A stretch of DNA of 64,000 nucleotides from the NCBI GenBank assembly GCA_031273455.1, contig JAISRZ010000085.1, positions 1 through 64,000 on the forward strand, written 5' to 3'. Source of the stretch: Deltaproteobacteria bacterium. GTDB taxonomy: Bacteria > Desulfobacterota > Desulfarculia > Adiutricales > Adiutricaceae. Position numbers and translations under genes: made by a program. This document shows positions 48,546 to 56,990 of this stretch, in pieces; position 1 is the first letter of the stretch, and each line of letters starts with the position of its first letter. The notes below the pieces were generated by a model, which saw only the letters and a program-made list of their open reading frames with translations, did not search any database and was not told where the DNA came from.

Positions 48546-49004
48546 TTACCTTTTATACACATAGGAAGTACGCTCATTCATAAGAGTAAGCGATACAGAA
48601 AACTCAGGACTCTTATCCCCATACTTAGGGATTAACAAAAACTTTTCAGTAGTAAATTTAAAACCATCACGAAGAAAGTTTAATAAACCTTGTTCAATAG
48701 CTTCCGTTAAACCATAATAAGCTTCTATATAACAATTGGACTCAATCTGATAGAACGGTGTCATTCGACCGCCAATCACAAAGCCAACTACCTTTTCGCC
48801 CTCAAAAGCTAATAGCAGAAGAAGATTACGGTCCACCCATAATTGGACTAAAGGCACCGGATTAATATTCCAATGCTCCAGCCCATAAAATATTTTACCG
48901 CGCTTTTCCCAAAATTGGTGGTAAATTGGGACAAATAAATCGGCTAGGATTTTAATATTTTCCTCTATCGATTCAGTCGGTTCCATTATCTTATATTCAA
49001 CCAT
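48546..49004 (-). CDS. GNAT-like protein, copy A
   Basis: A 152-aa protein with GNAT-like strand order: LLLLLAFEGEKVVGFVIGGR, then NCYIEAYYGLTEAIEQGLLN, then KFLLIPKYG and SVSLTLMNERTSYVYKR. As with copy B the acetyl-CoA motif is weak. It begins 1 nt after the nozzle-like gene ends. Similar small genes in T7-like phages code for factors needed for virion assembly or ejection. Confidence 0.6.
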   Translation of the reverse strand: MVEYKIMEPTESIEENIKILADLFVPIYHQFWEKRGKIFYGLEHWNINPVPLVQLWVDRNLLLLLAFEGEKVVGFVIGGRMTPFYQIESNCYIEAYYGLTEAIEQGLLNFLRDGFKFTTEKFLLIPKYGDKSPEFSVSLTLMNERTSYVYKR

Positions 49005-50618
49005 CTAAACACCCTGCCCTAAAGTCATCGTAGCGGTCCCTAATTCCAAATAATCAACCGGCTGGTCGCCTTCTAGAATCACTCTGTACTGGTCATGGCG
49101 GCCTAAACGACCTAGGCGGATAGGCTTTTCGCCAGCGAACCTCGTATAGCTCAGACCATTAGGAGCTTGTAAAGTAGCGGTGACGCCTTTGGTTTTCACC
49201 TTTAAAGCGGTAGGACTAATGTCGCTAGGAAAATCCATATAAGCGGAGGCCCATAAATACTTTCTATAAGTATTCCCGGCGTTCCATTGCCAGATAGCGT
49301 CATCTTCCAACATCAGTAGTTCGCCAGCTTTGGTGACAAACATATCGTCTGGTTTATCAGATATAGTTGATAGTTGCCCTGAGTCATAACTTTTATATAA
49401 TTCTAAATCAATTTGTAAAACAAAAGTTATAATCTCTGTAGAACAGAAAATCATTCCGTTCCAATACGCGAGAATAGCGGTGTCTGGTCTAATCAGGCGC
49501 CACTCCACCGCGCTATACCAAGGAGCCGTTAATAAGCTCCATTGACCTTGCGAGTTAAATAAAACCAAACCATCAGGCGAGCTATAGACCATACCAAAGG
49601 GCGTGACGATAGCGGAGTGTGGTCGGCCACAAGAGATATCCGGCAAGGGGACATCAGCGTCTTGGATGGGCCGTAGTTGGTTAGGGTCACAGGTGTTAGA
49701 CATGTCGATAATAAATGGCTTAGCGTCTGTGGAAACAAAGACTTTCGTATCCAAAGAACAAGCGTTGACAATATTATAGGGGACAGTTATGTCGTTTCGA
49801 GCTGGCCAGTTCCAGGGCTGGAAATTGTTAGAAAAGTGGACCTGGTTACGCGTGACCCCCATCAGAATCCCAGTGTTATTAATAGTCTGGATATGTCGTA
49901 GAGTTTCCGGGGGGAGGCGATCATCTTCCGTGGTTAGGATTAAGCCTAGGTCTCTAGTCAAGACCGTGTCCGTAAAACTAGTCAAGGCGATATCCATAGT
50001 GACCATGAAATAATTAGTCACCGGCTCTTGGTTTTGGAGTTCCTCATCGCTAACTCGACTGCCTGTAGCTGTCCGGTACAGAGCCATGCCCACTATCCCC
50101 CAGCCTTCGGGAGGGGTGGCGAAACCTGAGACGGTCACAGGGGAACCGTCTTTGACTGTCAATTGACGAGACGCGGGGGAGGGCGCGGACTCTTCACCGT
50201 AGCCATTAATATAGGTGTATACGTAAGACCTAGCGTCCGAAGTTTCCCCATAACTTTCCGCTCCAGATACCGTTAAAACGTTCGTAGGGGCTGGGACGCC
50301 TAAGTAAGTGTAGTTAGACCCACAGGACTTGGTAGGCGTGACTTCAGGTCTAGAAGACCTACCAGTTAGAAAGAGCCGACCAAAGTCCACCAAATAATCT
50401 GTAGCCTCGACACAAGCGTCCCAAGAATAGAGACAACAGTCTCTAAGGAAAAAAGACTTACACTCCGTCACAGCTGGATATAGATAGGCTCGCTCTCGCC
50501 AAGGCTCCACCCGACCATTACACAAGGAGACATTCACAGCCTCGGAAGCTAAACCGATAGGCTTACTATGCTCAGACATCCGGGGGATTAATCCCCCAAA
50601 TTTAGTGATCACAGGCAT
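49005..50618 (-). CDS. tail nozzle-like beta-propeller protein
   Basis: A 537-aa beta-rich protein with repeating blade-like strands (HIQTINNTGILMGVTRNQVH, DTKVFVSTDAKPFIIDMSN, GRPHSAIVTPFGMVYSSPDG, DMFVTKAGELLMLEDDAIW). Near residue 130-190 there is a fibronectin-like insert (SYVYTYINGYGEESAPSPAS). Size, fold and position after two adaptor genes fit the podovirus nozzle (T7 gp12-like). It overlaps the previous gene by 10 nt. Confidence 0.78.
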   Translation of the reverse strand: MPVITKFGGLIPRMSEHSKPIGLASEAVNVSLCNGRVEPWRERAYLYPAVTECKSFFLRDCCLYSWDACVEATDYLVDFGRLFLTGRSSRPEVTPTKSCGSNYTYLGVPAPTNVLTVSGAESYGETSDARSYVYTYINGYGEESAPSPASRQLTVKDGSPVTVSGFATPPEGWGIVGMALYRTATGSRVSDEELQNQEPVTNYFMVTMDIALTSFTDTVLTRDLGLILTTEDDRLPPETLRHIQTINNTGILMGVTRNQVHFSNNFQPWNWPARNDITVPYNIVNACSLDTKVFVSTDAKPFIIDMSNTCDPNQLRPIQDADVPLPDISCGRPHSAIVTPFGMVYSSPDGLVLFNSQGQWSLLTAPWYSAVEWRLIRPDTAILAYWNGMIFCSTEIITFVLQIDLELYKSYDSGQLSTISDKPDDMFVTKAGELLMLEDDAIWQWNAGNTYRKYLWASAYMDFPSDISPTALKVKTKGVTATLQAPNGLSYTRFAGEKPIRLGRLGRHDQYRVILEGDQPVDYLELGTATMTLGQGV

Positions 50619-51742
50619 AGCTCAATATCCAAAACGCCAGGGGTGGTTACCGCCGTGGGGTAAGTAATAGACACTATATGGACGCCACTAGCGTAAGCCG
50701 TGGACGTTAGAAAATCGAAACCAACTAAGTTCCCATCTGAGTCGATAGTCCCAAAAGCTTGGACGCTCTGTTGGTCTATGGTTATCACTATGGAGGCGGG
50801 TAGCGTGACTAAGCCAGACCCAGTGGCGGTAGTTCCTAGATAACCTTTATAAGTTCCCCTAATACGACCGCCTACCACGGACGTGAACTGATAAACGACT
50901 GATTCCCTAGAGCCCTCAAAAATTGTCGAATGACGACCAGCTGGAGCTAAGTCTCCAGAAGCGACTTCGACCGCTGTGATTCTACCGTAGACATCGACTG
51001 TGACTTTATAGTTGCCAGCCTCTATAACTTCCTCACGCTCAAACTTCGCCGGCAGATTCAAAACCACTACCCCGCCAGCGTTGGTAGCGTTTATGACATT
51101 AGGCGTGCCCTGAATGTCCATAATACTAGTCGCGGTGGGCTTATCATACTTAATAACATGGCCAGCCGAATCTAAGGTGAAGCCATTATCATAAGGTCCA
51201 CCTATACCAGAAGGTTGCGCGTGGGCTATTCTGTAAGGGCTCGCGGCCGCGCCAGTACCAGTTATGGGGAGGATATTAGGTGTGTCAGAAATAATTTTAG
51301 TGTCGTTAGGCGTGATTGTGCTGGCGATTATTAAAGGACTGTCGATTGTGCCATTACCCTCCATAGTAATGTTATCGCCGTTTTGCGTATATAGTTTAGT
51401 TAATAACTGCCCATTAGTCCGGGTGGTTAAATTATCCGAGCCTGGAGCTATGATAACTTCCGACTCAGGGTCTGAGCAGGGAGTAGGGGCGGACGCGCAA
51501 GGAGCGGGCGTAATGGTAGGAATCTCAGTTGGCAAAAAGCCAGTGATACAATTATTTTCAATCCTAAGACTTCCGTAAACCCCATCTGGTACACTCGCCC
51601 CAGGTCGATAGGTTAAGCCTAAGCCATCATATTCTAGGCTACCGCCCAACGGTAGACAGATATTAAAAGGAGTGTAAATCTTTTCAAGCGAAGCTACGCC
51701 GGAAGAGCAACGAGTGTTTTTTGGAGTATTACGGCAGTTCAC
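50609..51742 (-). CDS. tail fibre or virion decoration protein candidate
   Basis: A 377-aa beta-rich protein. An N-terminal segment is Cys-rich (MNCRNTPKNTRCSSGVAS, TPAPCASAPTPCSDPES). The middle resembles fibre shaft sequence (IISDTPNILPITGTGAAASP, GFTLDSAGHVIKYDKPTATS, VTVDVYGRITAVEVASGDLA). The C-terminal 110 residues form a beta sandwich. No family recognised. ATGA overlap with the adaptor gene and its place before the nozzle suggest a tail component. Confidence 0.65.
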   Translation of the reverse strand: MNCRNTPKNTRCSSGVASLEKIYTPFNICLPLGGSLEYDGLGLTYRPGASVPDGVYGSLRIENNCITGFLPTEIPTITPAPCASAPTPCSDPESEVIIAPGSDNLTTRTNGQLLTKLYTQNGDNITMEGNGTIDSPLIIASTITPNDTKIISDTPNILPITGTGAAASPYRIAHAQPSGIGGPYDNGFTLDSAGHVIKYDKPTATSIMDIQGTPNVINATNAGGVVVLNLPAKFEREEVIEAGNYKVTVDVYGRITAVEVASGDLAPAGRHSTIFEGSRESVVYQFTSVVGGRIRGTYKGYLGTTATGSGLVTLPASIVITIDQQSVQAFGTIDSDGNLVGFDFLTSTAYASGVHIVSITYPTAVTTPGVLDIELCL

Positions 51743-52377
51743 ATAACCCTCCGATAACCCATCCTAAAGTAGCCTTTTTGATTACGAGTCATCATTTCAA
51801 CCTTAGCTGTTTGATAACCATGGATAAAACGACGTCGGTACTCTTGCGCGCCCGAAAGACTAAAAAACTCTTTACCAACCAACTCGAAAATAATAGATTT
51901 GGCGCCATTAATTAGCGTCTCATAGTAGTCATTAGCTATGACATTATCCACCGAGCAAGCGGTTCTAGTCGGTCCGGCGCTATATTCAATCTCAAATCTT
52001 TCTGGTTTAGCTGAGGCGGTTTTAAGCCAGATGGTGGACGGCGCCTCGAACCAACTCATATCCGTTTTAAAAGCGAACTCTGGTCTAACCGTATATCTTT
52101 GAATAGCTTGGGAAGGAGCGTTATGTCGCGTCTTCGCCACGTTAAGAATAGCTATAATCTCAGTGTCATCTTCAGGATCCAACGAGTAGTTATAAACGCC
52201 TGGCTGAGTTGTTATCTCAGTTTTATAACGGACCAAGTCACTCTCACGACACATGATTATCGCGGCTCTACGTAAATAATTAACTAATGAAGGTAGCGGT
52301 AAATCAGGAAAATCAACCTCTAAATCATAAGTTAATTCATCAAAGCGAGTCTTTGGGTGACTTTCATACACTATCAT
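51739..52377 (-). CDS. tail adaptor protein (T7 gp11-like)
   Basis: A 212-aa protein: helix bundle at the start (MIVYESHPKTRFDELTYDL, SLVNYLRRAAIIMCRESDLV), a central beta domain (TTQPGVYNYSLDPEDDTEI) and C-terminal helices (ANDYYETLINGAKSIIFELV). This is the layout of podovirus adaptor (tail tubular A) proteins. It overlaps the related upstream adaptor by 14 nt. Confidence 0.7.
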   Translation of the reverse strand: MIVYESHPKTRFDELTYDLEVDFPDLPLPSLVNYLRRAAIIMCRESDLVRYKTEITTQPGVYNYSLDPEDDTEIIAILNVAKTRHNAPSQAIQRYTVRPEFAFKTDMSWFEAPSTIWLKTASAKPERFEIEYSAGPTRTACSVDNVIANDYYETLINGAKSIIFELVGKEFFSLSGAQEYRRRFIHGYQTAKVEMMTRNQKGYFRMGYRRVM

Positions 52378-53053
52378 CAGAATTACCTAAACCGGTAGTG
52401 GCTATCGTTCCGCCATCCGATTTCCTCTTACTAGTCTTCTTAATACCCACCAGCGTAGTAAAAACCTCAAAATGTTTAGCCGCGATAGTGGCTATGGCCG
52501 GGTTGTTTTCGCCATCGACCATCTTAGCTCTATACAAAACATATTGAATGACCGGAGCGATAACTTTAAGCGGCACCTCCATCGCGTCATCATCAGGAAT
52601 GACCGAACAAAGAGCGGCTACATATACTGTCAAGCCAGGTGGGACTTTAGGGAATAACTGAATAGACCGCCCATCGGGGGTTATACTAAACTCTCTAAGC
52701 TTAAAGCGATCAGGCGGTGGAGGCTCACACTCAGGGCCAGACCACCGGCCTTTTAAACCAAAGGGTCTAGATTTAAGAGTCTGAAAAACATTCCCCGCCG
52801 CGTCCGATTGCCCTAAGACATCTGACGCGTCTAGAGATGTACAAGAACATATCTCATAGTATTGCTGGCAACCAGTGAATTCCAAGACTACAGGTTTCGC
52901 GAACCACCCTGGCTTAGTGCCAGAGATTATCTGACAACCTTCAATAACGTAGCCTCTTAACTGTTCTTTGGACCAGGTAGTGAACTCATGCCCTGGCGCC
53001 GCGTCATTTAAATCAACCGCCAGCTTGTACAGTATGTCGTTGACGGTCGCCAT
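52364..53053 (-). CDS. head-tail adaptor protein (DUF6682-like)
   Basis: A 229-aa protein. The N-terminus MATVNDILYKLAVDLNDAAP then FTTWSKEQLRGYVIEGCQII is typical of phage adaptor proteins of the DUF6682 type. A beta middle (FSITPDGRSIQLFPKVPPGL) and C-terminal helices follow. It connects portal and tail. Two adaptor-like genes in a row (this and 51739-52377) suggest an old duplication or a two-ring adaptor. Confidence 0.75.
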   Translation of the reverse strand: MATVNDILYKLAVDLNDAAPGHEFTTWSKEQLRGYVIEGCQIISGTKPGWFAKPVVLEFTGCQQYYEICSCTSLDASDVLGQSDAAGNVFQTLKSRPFGLKGRWSGPECEPPPPDRFKLREFSITPDGRSIQLFPKVPPGLTVYVAALCSVIPDDDAMEVPLKVIAPVIQYVLYRAKMVDGENNPAIATIAAKHFEVFTTLVGIKKTSKRKSDGGTIATTGLGNSDDSV

Positions 53054-53404
53054 TTAAAATTCCGGCGCCACGAACTTTTGACCTACAACGGTAGCGGCGT
53101 ATGGCTGAGTCTTTGGAGCCTCATATCTTTGGGACTCTATCACAGACGAAGTCACAACCCTATTACCTGTTGAACCTAAAGGCGGTTGACCTACCCAATA
53201 GACTTCCTCTTCCCGACCGTCAGCGTCACAGCAAACGAAAATATCGCCGCGGTTAGCGAAGACTTTGTGCCATGGGTAGATCATGCCCGTCTTTTTATGT
53301 TTAACGCAAGGAGCTGTCGGCAAATTAACATCTAGATTCTTAACGCCTTGGCGCTGTAAATCTTCCAAACTAGGCATGGCGCCATTTTGAGTCTGCCCTA
53401 TCAT
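53054..53404 (-). CDS. hypothetical virion protein
   Basis: A 116-aa protein. Central motif PCVKHKKTGMIYPWHKVFAN and RGDIFVCCDADGREEEVYW, a small beta domain with four Cys/His candidates (C33, H35 and a Cys pair near 58). Loose N- and C-termini. AGAGG lies 7 nt before the ATG. No family recognised. Position between capsid-decoration and adaptor genes suggests a head component. Confidence 0.65.
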   Translation of the reverse strand: MIGQTQNGAMPSLEDLQRQGVKNLDVNLPTAPCVKHKKTGMIYPWHKVFANRGDIFVCCDADGREEEVYWVGQPPLGSTGNRVVTSSVIESQRYEAPKTQPYAATVVGQKFVAPEF

Positions 53405-53413
53405 AATAGCCTC

Positions 53414-53596
53414 TTACCTCGTTTTCTTTTTAGAGCCAGCGTAACCGACTTTAGAAGCTTTACCAGCGCCTTTACCAAAGCCGCCAAGCTTAACCTCAGA
53501 AGTAGTGGAGCTAAGAGCTTTGCCCTTAAAGCTAGACAGAGGGCCAGCGGTTGGCTTCCGCGCGTCGCGGCCCAGTTTGTAATCCGTGTAACCCAT
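53414..53596 (-). CDS. small basic virion protein
   Basis: A 60-aa protein rich in Lys, Gly and Ser (MGYTDYKLGRDARKPTAGPL ... KVGYAGSKKKTR). GGAG lies 7 nt before the ATG and it fills the gap between two genes exactly. Strong positive charge suggests contact with packaged DNA or the capsid interior. Function unknown. Confidence 0.6.
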   Translation of the reverse strand: MGYTDYKLGRDARKPTAGPLSSFKGKALSSTTSEVKLGGFGKGAGKASKVGYAGSKKKTR

Positions 53597-53606
53597 AAAA
53601 ATCTCC

Positions 53607-54389
53607 TTATTTGAAGCTAGGGCAAGCCAAGCCAGTGACCCTAGAAGTCAGATAGAAATCGTACAAAGCGTCCTCGATTTTAATCCCAGTGGGTAAGGCC
53701 ACAATCTTGATTCCGAGAATTAAAGCCCCAGTCTCGTGACGCCTAGGAATCGGGGGCACGCTGTTATCATCGTGGAATTCCGGCGCCACATACAACGGCT
53801 GAATAAAACCAGAGGCCGCGCCATTGGTTAGAGTACCGCCACCGGCGTCAGTGCCAGCGGGGATATCGCCAGTGACCGTAGCGGAAGCGATCTGACTCAG
53901 CCAAAGAACCGTTGAAGAAGGGACATGTAAAGGAATAGGGGTAATCCCTTGAGCCGTGGCCGCGTCCGCGAAAATGGGCAACTCCACCGGCGGCAAGAAC
54001 TTATTATAAGGATCCGTGGGATCGACCTGGACTAACTGCCCAGTCATAGCGACAGTGACCCCAGCCATAGTGGGATCGGCGTTATTGACGTCGAAACGGA
54101 CCATTTCAATCCAGTGGTTACACGGAACGACAATCATCTGAATGATATCGTCCACCGCGAGATTGGCGAACTTAAGGTTATCCCTCTGCCATTGCAACTC
54201 TCTAGGCTTCAAAGGACAACCAGCCGGATAGTTGACCGACCCTGCGGCGCCATTGAAGTGGGCGTTAAACGGCGGGGAAGTCTCCCCATAGCCATAACGA
54301 CCAAAAGGGGGTTTATACAAAGAAGGATCCCCCGCGCCCTGGCCGTACCGGATAACAGGAGTTCCCGCTTTAAAAATCTGAGCGTCCAT
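53607..54389 (-). CDS. capsid-associated structural protein
   Basis: A 260-aa beta-rich protein (DDIIQMIVVPCNHWIEMVRF, ITPIPLHVPSSTVLWLSQIA, TGALILGIKIVALPTGIKIE). It follows the major capsid gene by 12 nt. Size and place fit a capsid decoration or stabilising protein. No family recognised. Confidence 0.65.
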   Translation of the reverse strand: MDAQIFKAGTPVIRYGQGAGDPSLYKPPFGRYGYGETSPPFNAHFNGAAGSVNYPAGCPLKPRELQWQRDNLKFANLAVDDIIQMIVVPCNHWIEMVRFDVNNADPTMAGVTVAMTGQLVQVDPTDPYNKFLPPVELPIFADAATAQGITPIPLHVPSSTVLWLSQIASATVTGDIPAGTDAGGGTLTNGAASGFIQPLYVAPEFHDDNSVPPIPRRHETGALILGIKIVALPTGIKIEDALYDFYLTSRVTGLACPSFK

Positions 54390-54401
54390 CCAAAACCTCC
54401 A

Positions 54402-55358
54402 TTAAAGACTCATATCAGGGTCGAAATACCCAAAAGGAATAACCAAGAAGTTAGGGTTGAGCATAGCCCCACCCCAGACAGCTAACATCTGGTACTTAGT
54501 CACCCAAACATTTTCCGCCTTAGTGATACGCTCCCCAATAATATCAGCGGCGTAAGCGTAGGCGTCCCGATGACCCGCGATCATATAGAAGCACTGATGA
54601 CCGCTATTAAGCATAGAAGGTAAGTGATTAGTCTCAATAACATTGAAACCATCCACTAAGTCATGCCACATACCATCAATTAGTGTAGACTTGGATCCAC
54701 CAACCATAGAGACGTTGGCGTAATTCGATAACATAAAAATGTTACGGAACTCACGAGGAACCACCAAAAACATCTCATTGTCAACCCAGTGGTTTTGCTC
54801 TTGAAGAACAATCTGCATTGTGCCTAAGAACAAAGGCAGGTTAGTTGGGGTGATACGAAGAGGCGCGGCCTTAGACCCCAGGTTGTGATTCGCGTACAAA
54901 CCAGCGTTGTTACCTTGGTTATGAGGATCCACGCCAGACACCAGCTCGCTAAAAACCCAAGAGCGTTGGTGCTTGACAAAATTCTCGTAGCAACTCTCGA
55001 GAATTTTTTCCTCATACTTCGGCCAATCACAAGTCCAATGCATTTGCACATCATCGAACTGTAACGCCAAGTAAGCCGCGTAACAAATGGACAGCTTGGT
55101 AGCGGTAAAGGTGGCGCTGTTATGCACCATCTCTTGACCCAAAGAATAGCTGTTCCAATCCCCAACATCAGGAGCTTTAATAATCTGAACTTCTTGGGCG
55201 CAGGAGGTAATCCTTTCCTGAATTTCAGAGTTAGTAATCTCCCCAAGAAAATCATGCTCGTAGTAACGATCCATAATTTTCTCGTAAAGATAAAGCTGAG
55301 CCAAAGGAGTATTAGCTAAACCCCCTAAACCCGAAGCTTCCTGGATATTAACCGTCAT
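54402..55358 (-). CDS. major capsid protein
   Basis: A 318-aa protein directly after the scaffold candidate. The long helical N-terminal part (LYLYEKIMDRYYEHDFLGEI), central LSICYAAYLALQFDDVQMHW and the domain with MFLVVPREFRNIFMLSNYAN resemble HK97-fold capsids of podoviruses. No delta-domain or protease is seen. The call rests mainly on order and size (scaffold, capsid, adaptors). Confidence 0.8.
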   Translation of the reverse strand: MTVNIQEASGLGGLANTPLAQLYLYEKIMDRYYEHDFLGEITNSEIQERITSCAQEVQIIKAPDVGDWNSYSLGQEMVHNSATFTATKLSICYAAYLALQFDDVQMHWTCDWPKYEEKILESCYENFVKHQRSWVFSELVSGVDPHNQGNNAGLYANHNLGSKAAPLRITPTNLPLFLGTMQIVLQEQNHWVDNEMFLVVPREFRNIFMLSNYANVSMVGGSKSTLIDGMWHDLVDGFNVIETNHLPSMLNSGHQCFYMIAGHRDAYAYAADIIGERITKAENVWVTKYQMLAVWGGAMLNPNFLVIPFGYFDPDMSL

Positions 55359-55373
55359 GAATAAAATCCTCCG

Positions 55374-56405
55374 TTAAGTGGACGCTCGCGTCACAGTCGA
55401 TACATCTTGCTGAGCCAGCTTTCGGTAAGCCGCCCGTGATATCTTTCCCGTCCGTATCATATTAAGGCGATCACGGCGCGCCTTATCCGCGTCAACATTT
55501 GTGGTTACAGAAAATTGAGGGCTAACCGCGGCTCCACCCACCTGAGCGATATCCGCCGGATTATGCCGCCCCAAAGCGAAGTTTTTTAAATGATTAACCA
55601 CCGCGTCAAAATTGCCAGCTTGAAGCTCCTTATTCAAAACCTCTTCCGTAGTTTGCCGAAAACCAGCCTGGAAAGGAGTCTTAAGATAAGTGGCGTAAGC
55701 CGGCGACTTAACAAAATCTTTGAAGTTAGGGATAGCCGATTCCAAAGCCGCGTAGAACTTAGTCCGGTTTTCCTTTTCCAAAGCCTCTTGAGAGCCCTTA
55801 ATCTGACCCTCAATTAGCTTACTTTGCTCCGTAAGCTTAGCCTCTAAGTCCCGCCTCGCTTGGTCCTGCTCAGCCTTTAACTTATTGTACAAAGGCTGAA
55901 TAAGTTTTTTAGCGTCATCAGGATCGAGAGACACGTATTCAGCCCCTTCGCCGCTAAGCAGAGCCTCAATCTCTTTTTCCTTTTGTTGCCGGTTAAACTC
56001 TTCCAGCTGAGCTAAACCATCTTTATATCGCTGTTCTTCCTCTTGCCTAGCTTGACGCTCAGCCGCCAGTAAAGACCTAGCGTTTTCCAATTCCCGTTGA
56101 AGCTCAAAAGTTCGCTGGTCAGCTACCGGCTCTACCGGAACTGGCTGAACCGGAACTGGCTGAACCGGAGGTTCCTCAATAGGACTCTGGGGAGCTGGTC
56201 CTTCAATACGATCCCAAGGACCATGAACAATCCCAATATTTTCCACTTTATGGCCGAAAAAAGGGTCTTGCCCCACAGGAGACTGAGGCTCTGGAGCCGC
56301 TGGAGTCGCTGGAGTCCCCGGAGCCGCCGTAGCGTTCCCGTTATCCAGCGCGGCTTGTCTTTCCGCCAATGTCTTTCGGACCCAATTAGTCCTAGTTCTG
56401 CCCAT
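55374..56405 (-). CDS. capsid scaffolding protein
   Basis: A 343-aa protein. Pro/Ala-rich N-terminus (about 25-95, PVQPVPVQPVPVEPVADQ), then a long coiled coil (about 97-215: LQRELENARSLLAAERQARQ, LKAEQDQARRDLEAKLTEQS) and a helical C-terminus with basic end. Typical scaffold composition, next to the capsid gene (15-nt gap). It guides shell assembly and is removed before DNA packaging. Confidence 0.82.
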   Translation of the reverse strand: MGRTRTNWVRKTLAERQAALDNGNATAAPGTPATPAAPEPQSPVGQDPFFGHKVENIGIVHGPWDRIEGPAPQSPIEEPPVQPVPVQPVPVEPVADQRTFELQRELENARSLLAAERQARQEEEQRYKDGLAQLEEFNRQQKEKEIEALLSGEGAEYVSLDPDDAKKLIQPLYNKLKAEQDQARRDLEAKLTEQSKLIEGQIKGSQEALEKENRTKFYAALESAIPNFKDFVKSPAYATYLKTPFQAGFRQTTEEVLNKELQAGNFDAVVNHLKNFALGRHNPADIAQVGGAAVSPQFSVTTNVDADKARRDRLNMIRTGKISRAAYRKLAQQDVSTVTRAST

Positions 56406-56637
56406 TAATCACTCCTAATGTAGAAAGTTCTTTTAAAATATTTTCAGTTTCAATCCATTGACCATAAAGAATCAAAGCCGATTGTCGAGCTTCCTCATCT
56501 GTCAATGCCTTAATAGACAACTTATGAAACCGCTCTTCGAGGGTATTTGCGCGTGATTGAAAATACGCGACAACCTGTTTATAGCAAGCCGTGTTAGAGG
56601 CGACTATACTTAAAGGATGATCTTTATTTACCACCAT
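56392..56637 (-). CDS. hypothetical helical protein
   Basis: An 81-aa helical protein (CYKQVVAYFQSRANTLEERF, LTDEEARQSALILYGQWIET). It overlaps the scaffold start by 14 nt and the 53-aa gene before it by 14 nt. No family recognised. It could be a head-assembly chaperone by position. Confidence 0.65.
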   Translation of the reverse strand: MVVNKDHPLSIVASNTACYKQVVAYFQSRANTLEERFHKLSIKALTDEEARQSALILYGQWIETENILKELSTLGVINGQN

Positions 56638-56785
56638 TACGTAAACTCATAATCTTTTCCCTAATGGGATTGACAGTCACTACCCTAGCTGTTGGCGGTT
56701 TAGGCGTCGTCTTAATAACCGGTTGGCGAACCACCCGGTTAGACGCGACCCTATTTCGACACGTAGGACATGGTCTGCTGTTCAT
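56624..56785 (-). CDS. 53-aa protein with CxxC motif
   Basis: A short gene that is easily missed: MNSRPCPTCRNRVASNRVV start with a CPTC knuckle, a basic Pro/Thr-rich middle and the end MSLRNGGK. GAGGTGATT precedes the ATG. It overlaps the next gene by 14 nt, like its neighbours. One CxxC can bind zinc only as a dimer or with a partner. Function unknown. Confidence 0.6.
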   Translation of the reverse strand: MNSRPCPTCRNRVASNRVVRQPVIKTTPKPPTARVVTVNPIREKIMSLRNGGK

Positions 56786-56792
56786 AATCACC

Positions 56793-56981
56793 TCATTTCC
56801 AACGACCGGCTAAAGACATAATCTTCGCGTAGATAGGCTTAGAGCGAAGTCTCGCGCATTGTTTCCTTTGCTCTTGATAATCCCGCACAAGCAAACGTTC
56901 CTTCCGAGCGTCCTCATAAGAGCAAGAATCCCTATTCTCCATATTCCAAGGATACTCGGGCATTTTCTTAGGCAGTTTCAT
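56793..56981 (-). CDS. small charged hypothetical protein
   Basis: A 62-aa protein, highly charged and helical (SYEDARKERLLVRDYQEQRK), ending IMSLAGRWK. It fits exactly between two late genes with short gaps (7 and 9 nt). AGGAG precedes the start. No family recognised. Confidence 0.6.
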   Translation of the reverse strand: MKLPKKMPEYPWNMENRDSCSYEDARKERLLVRDYQEQRKQCARLRSKPIYAKIMSLAGRWK

Positions 56982-56990
56982 AAACGCTCC

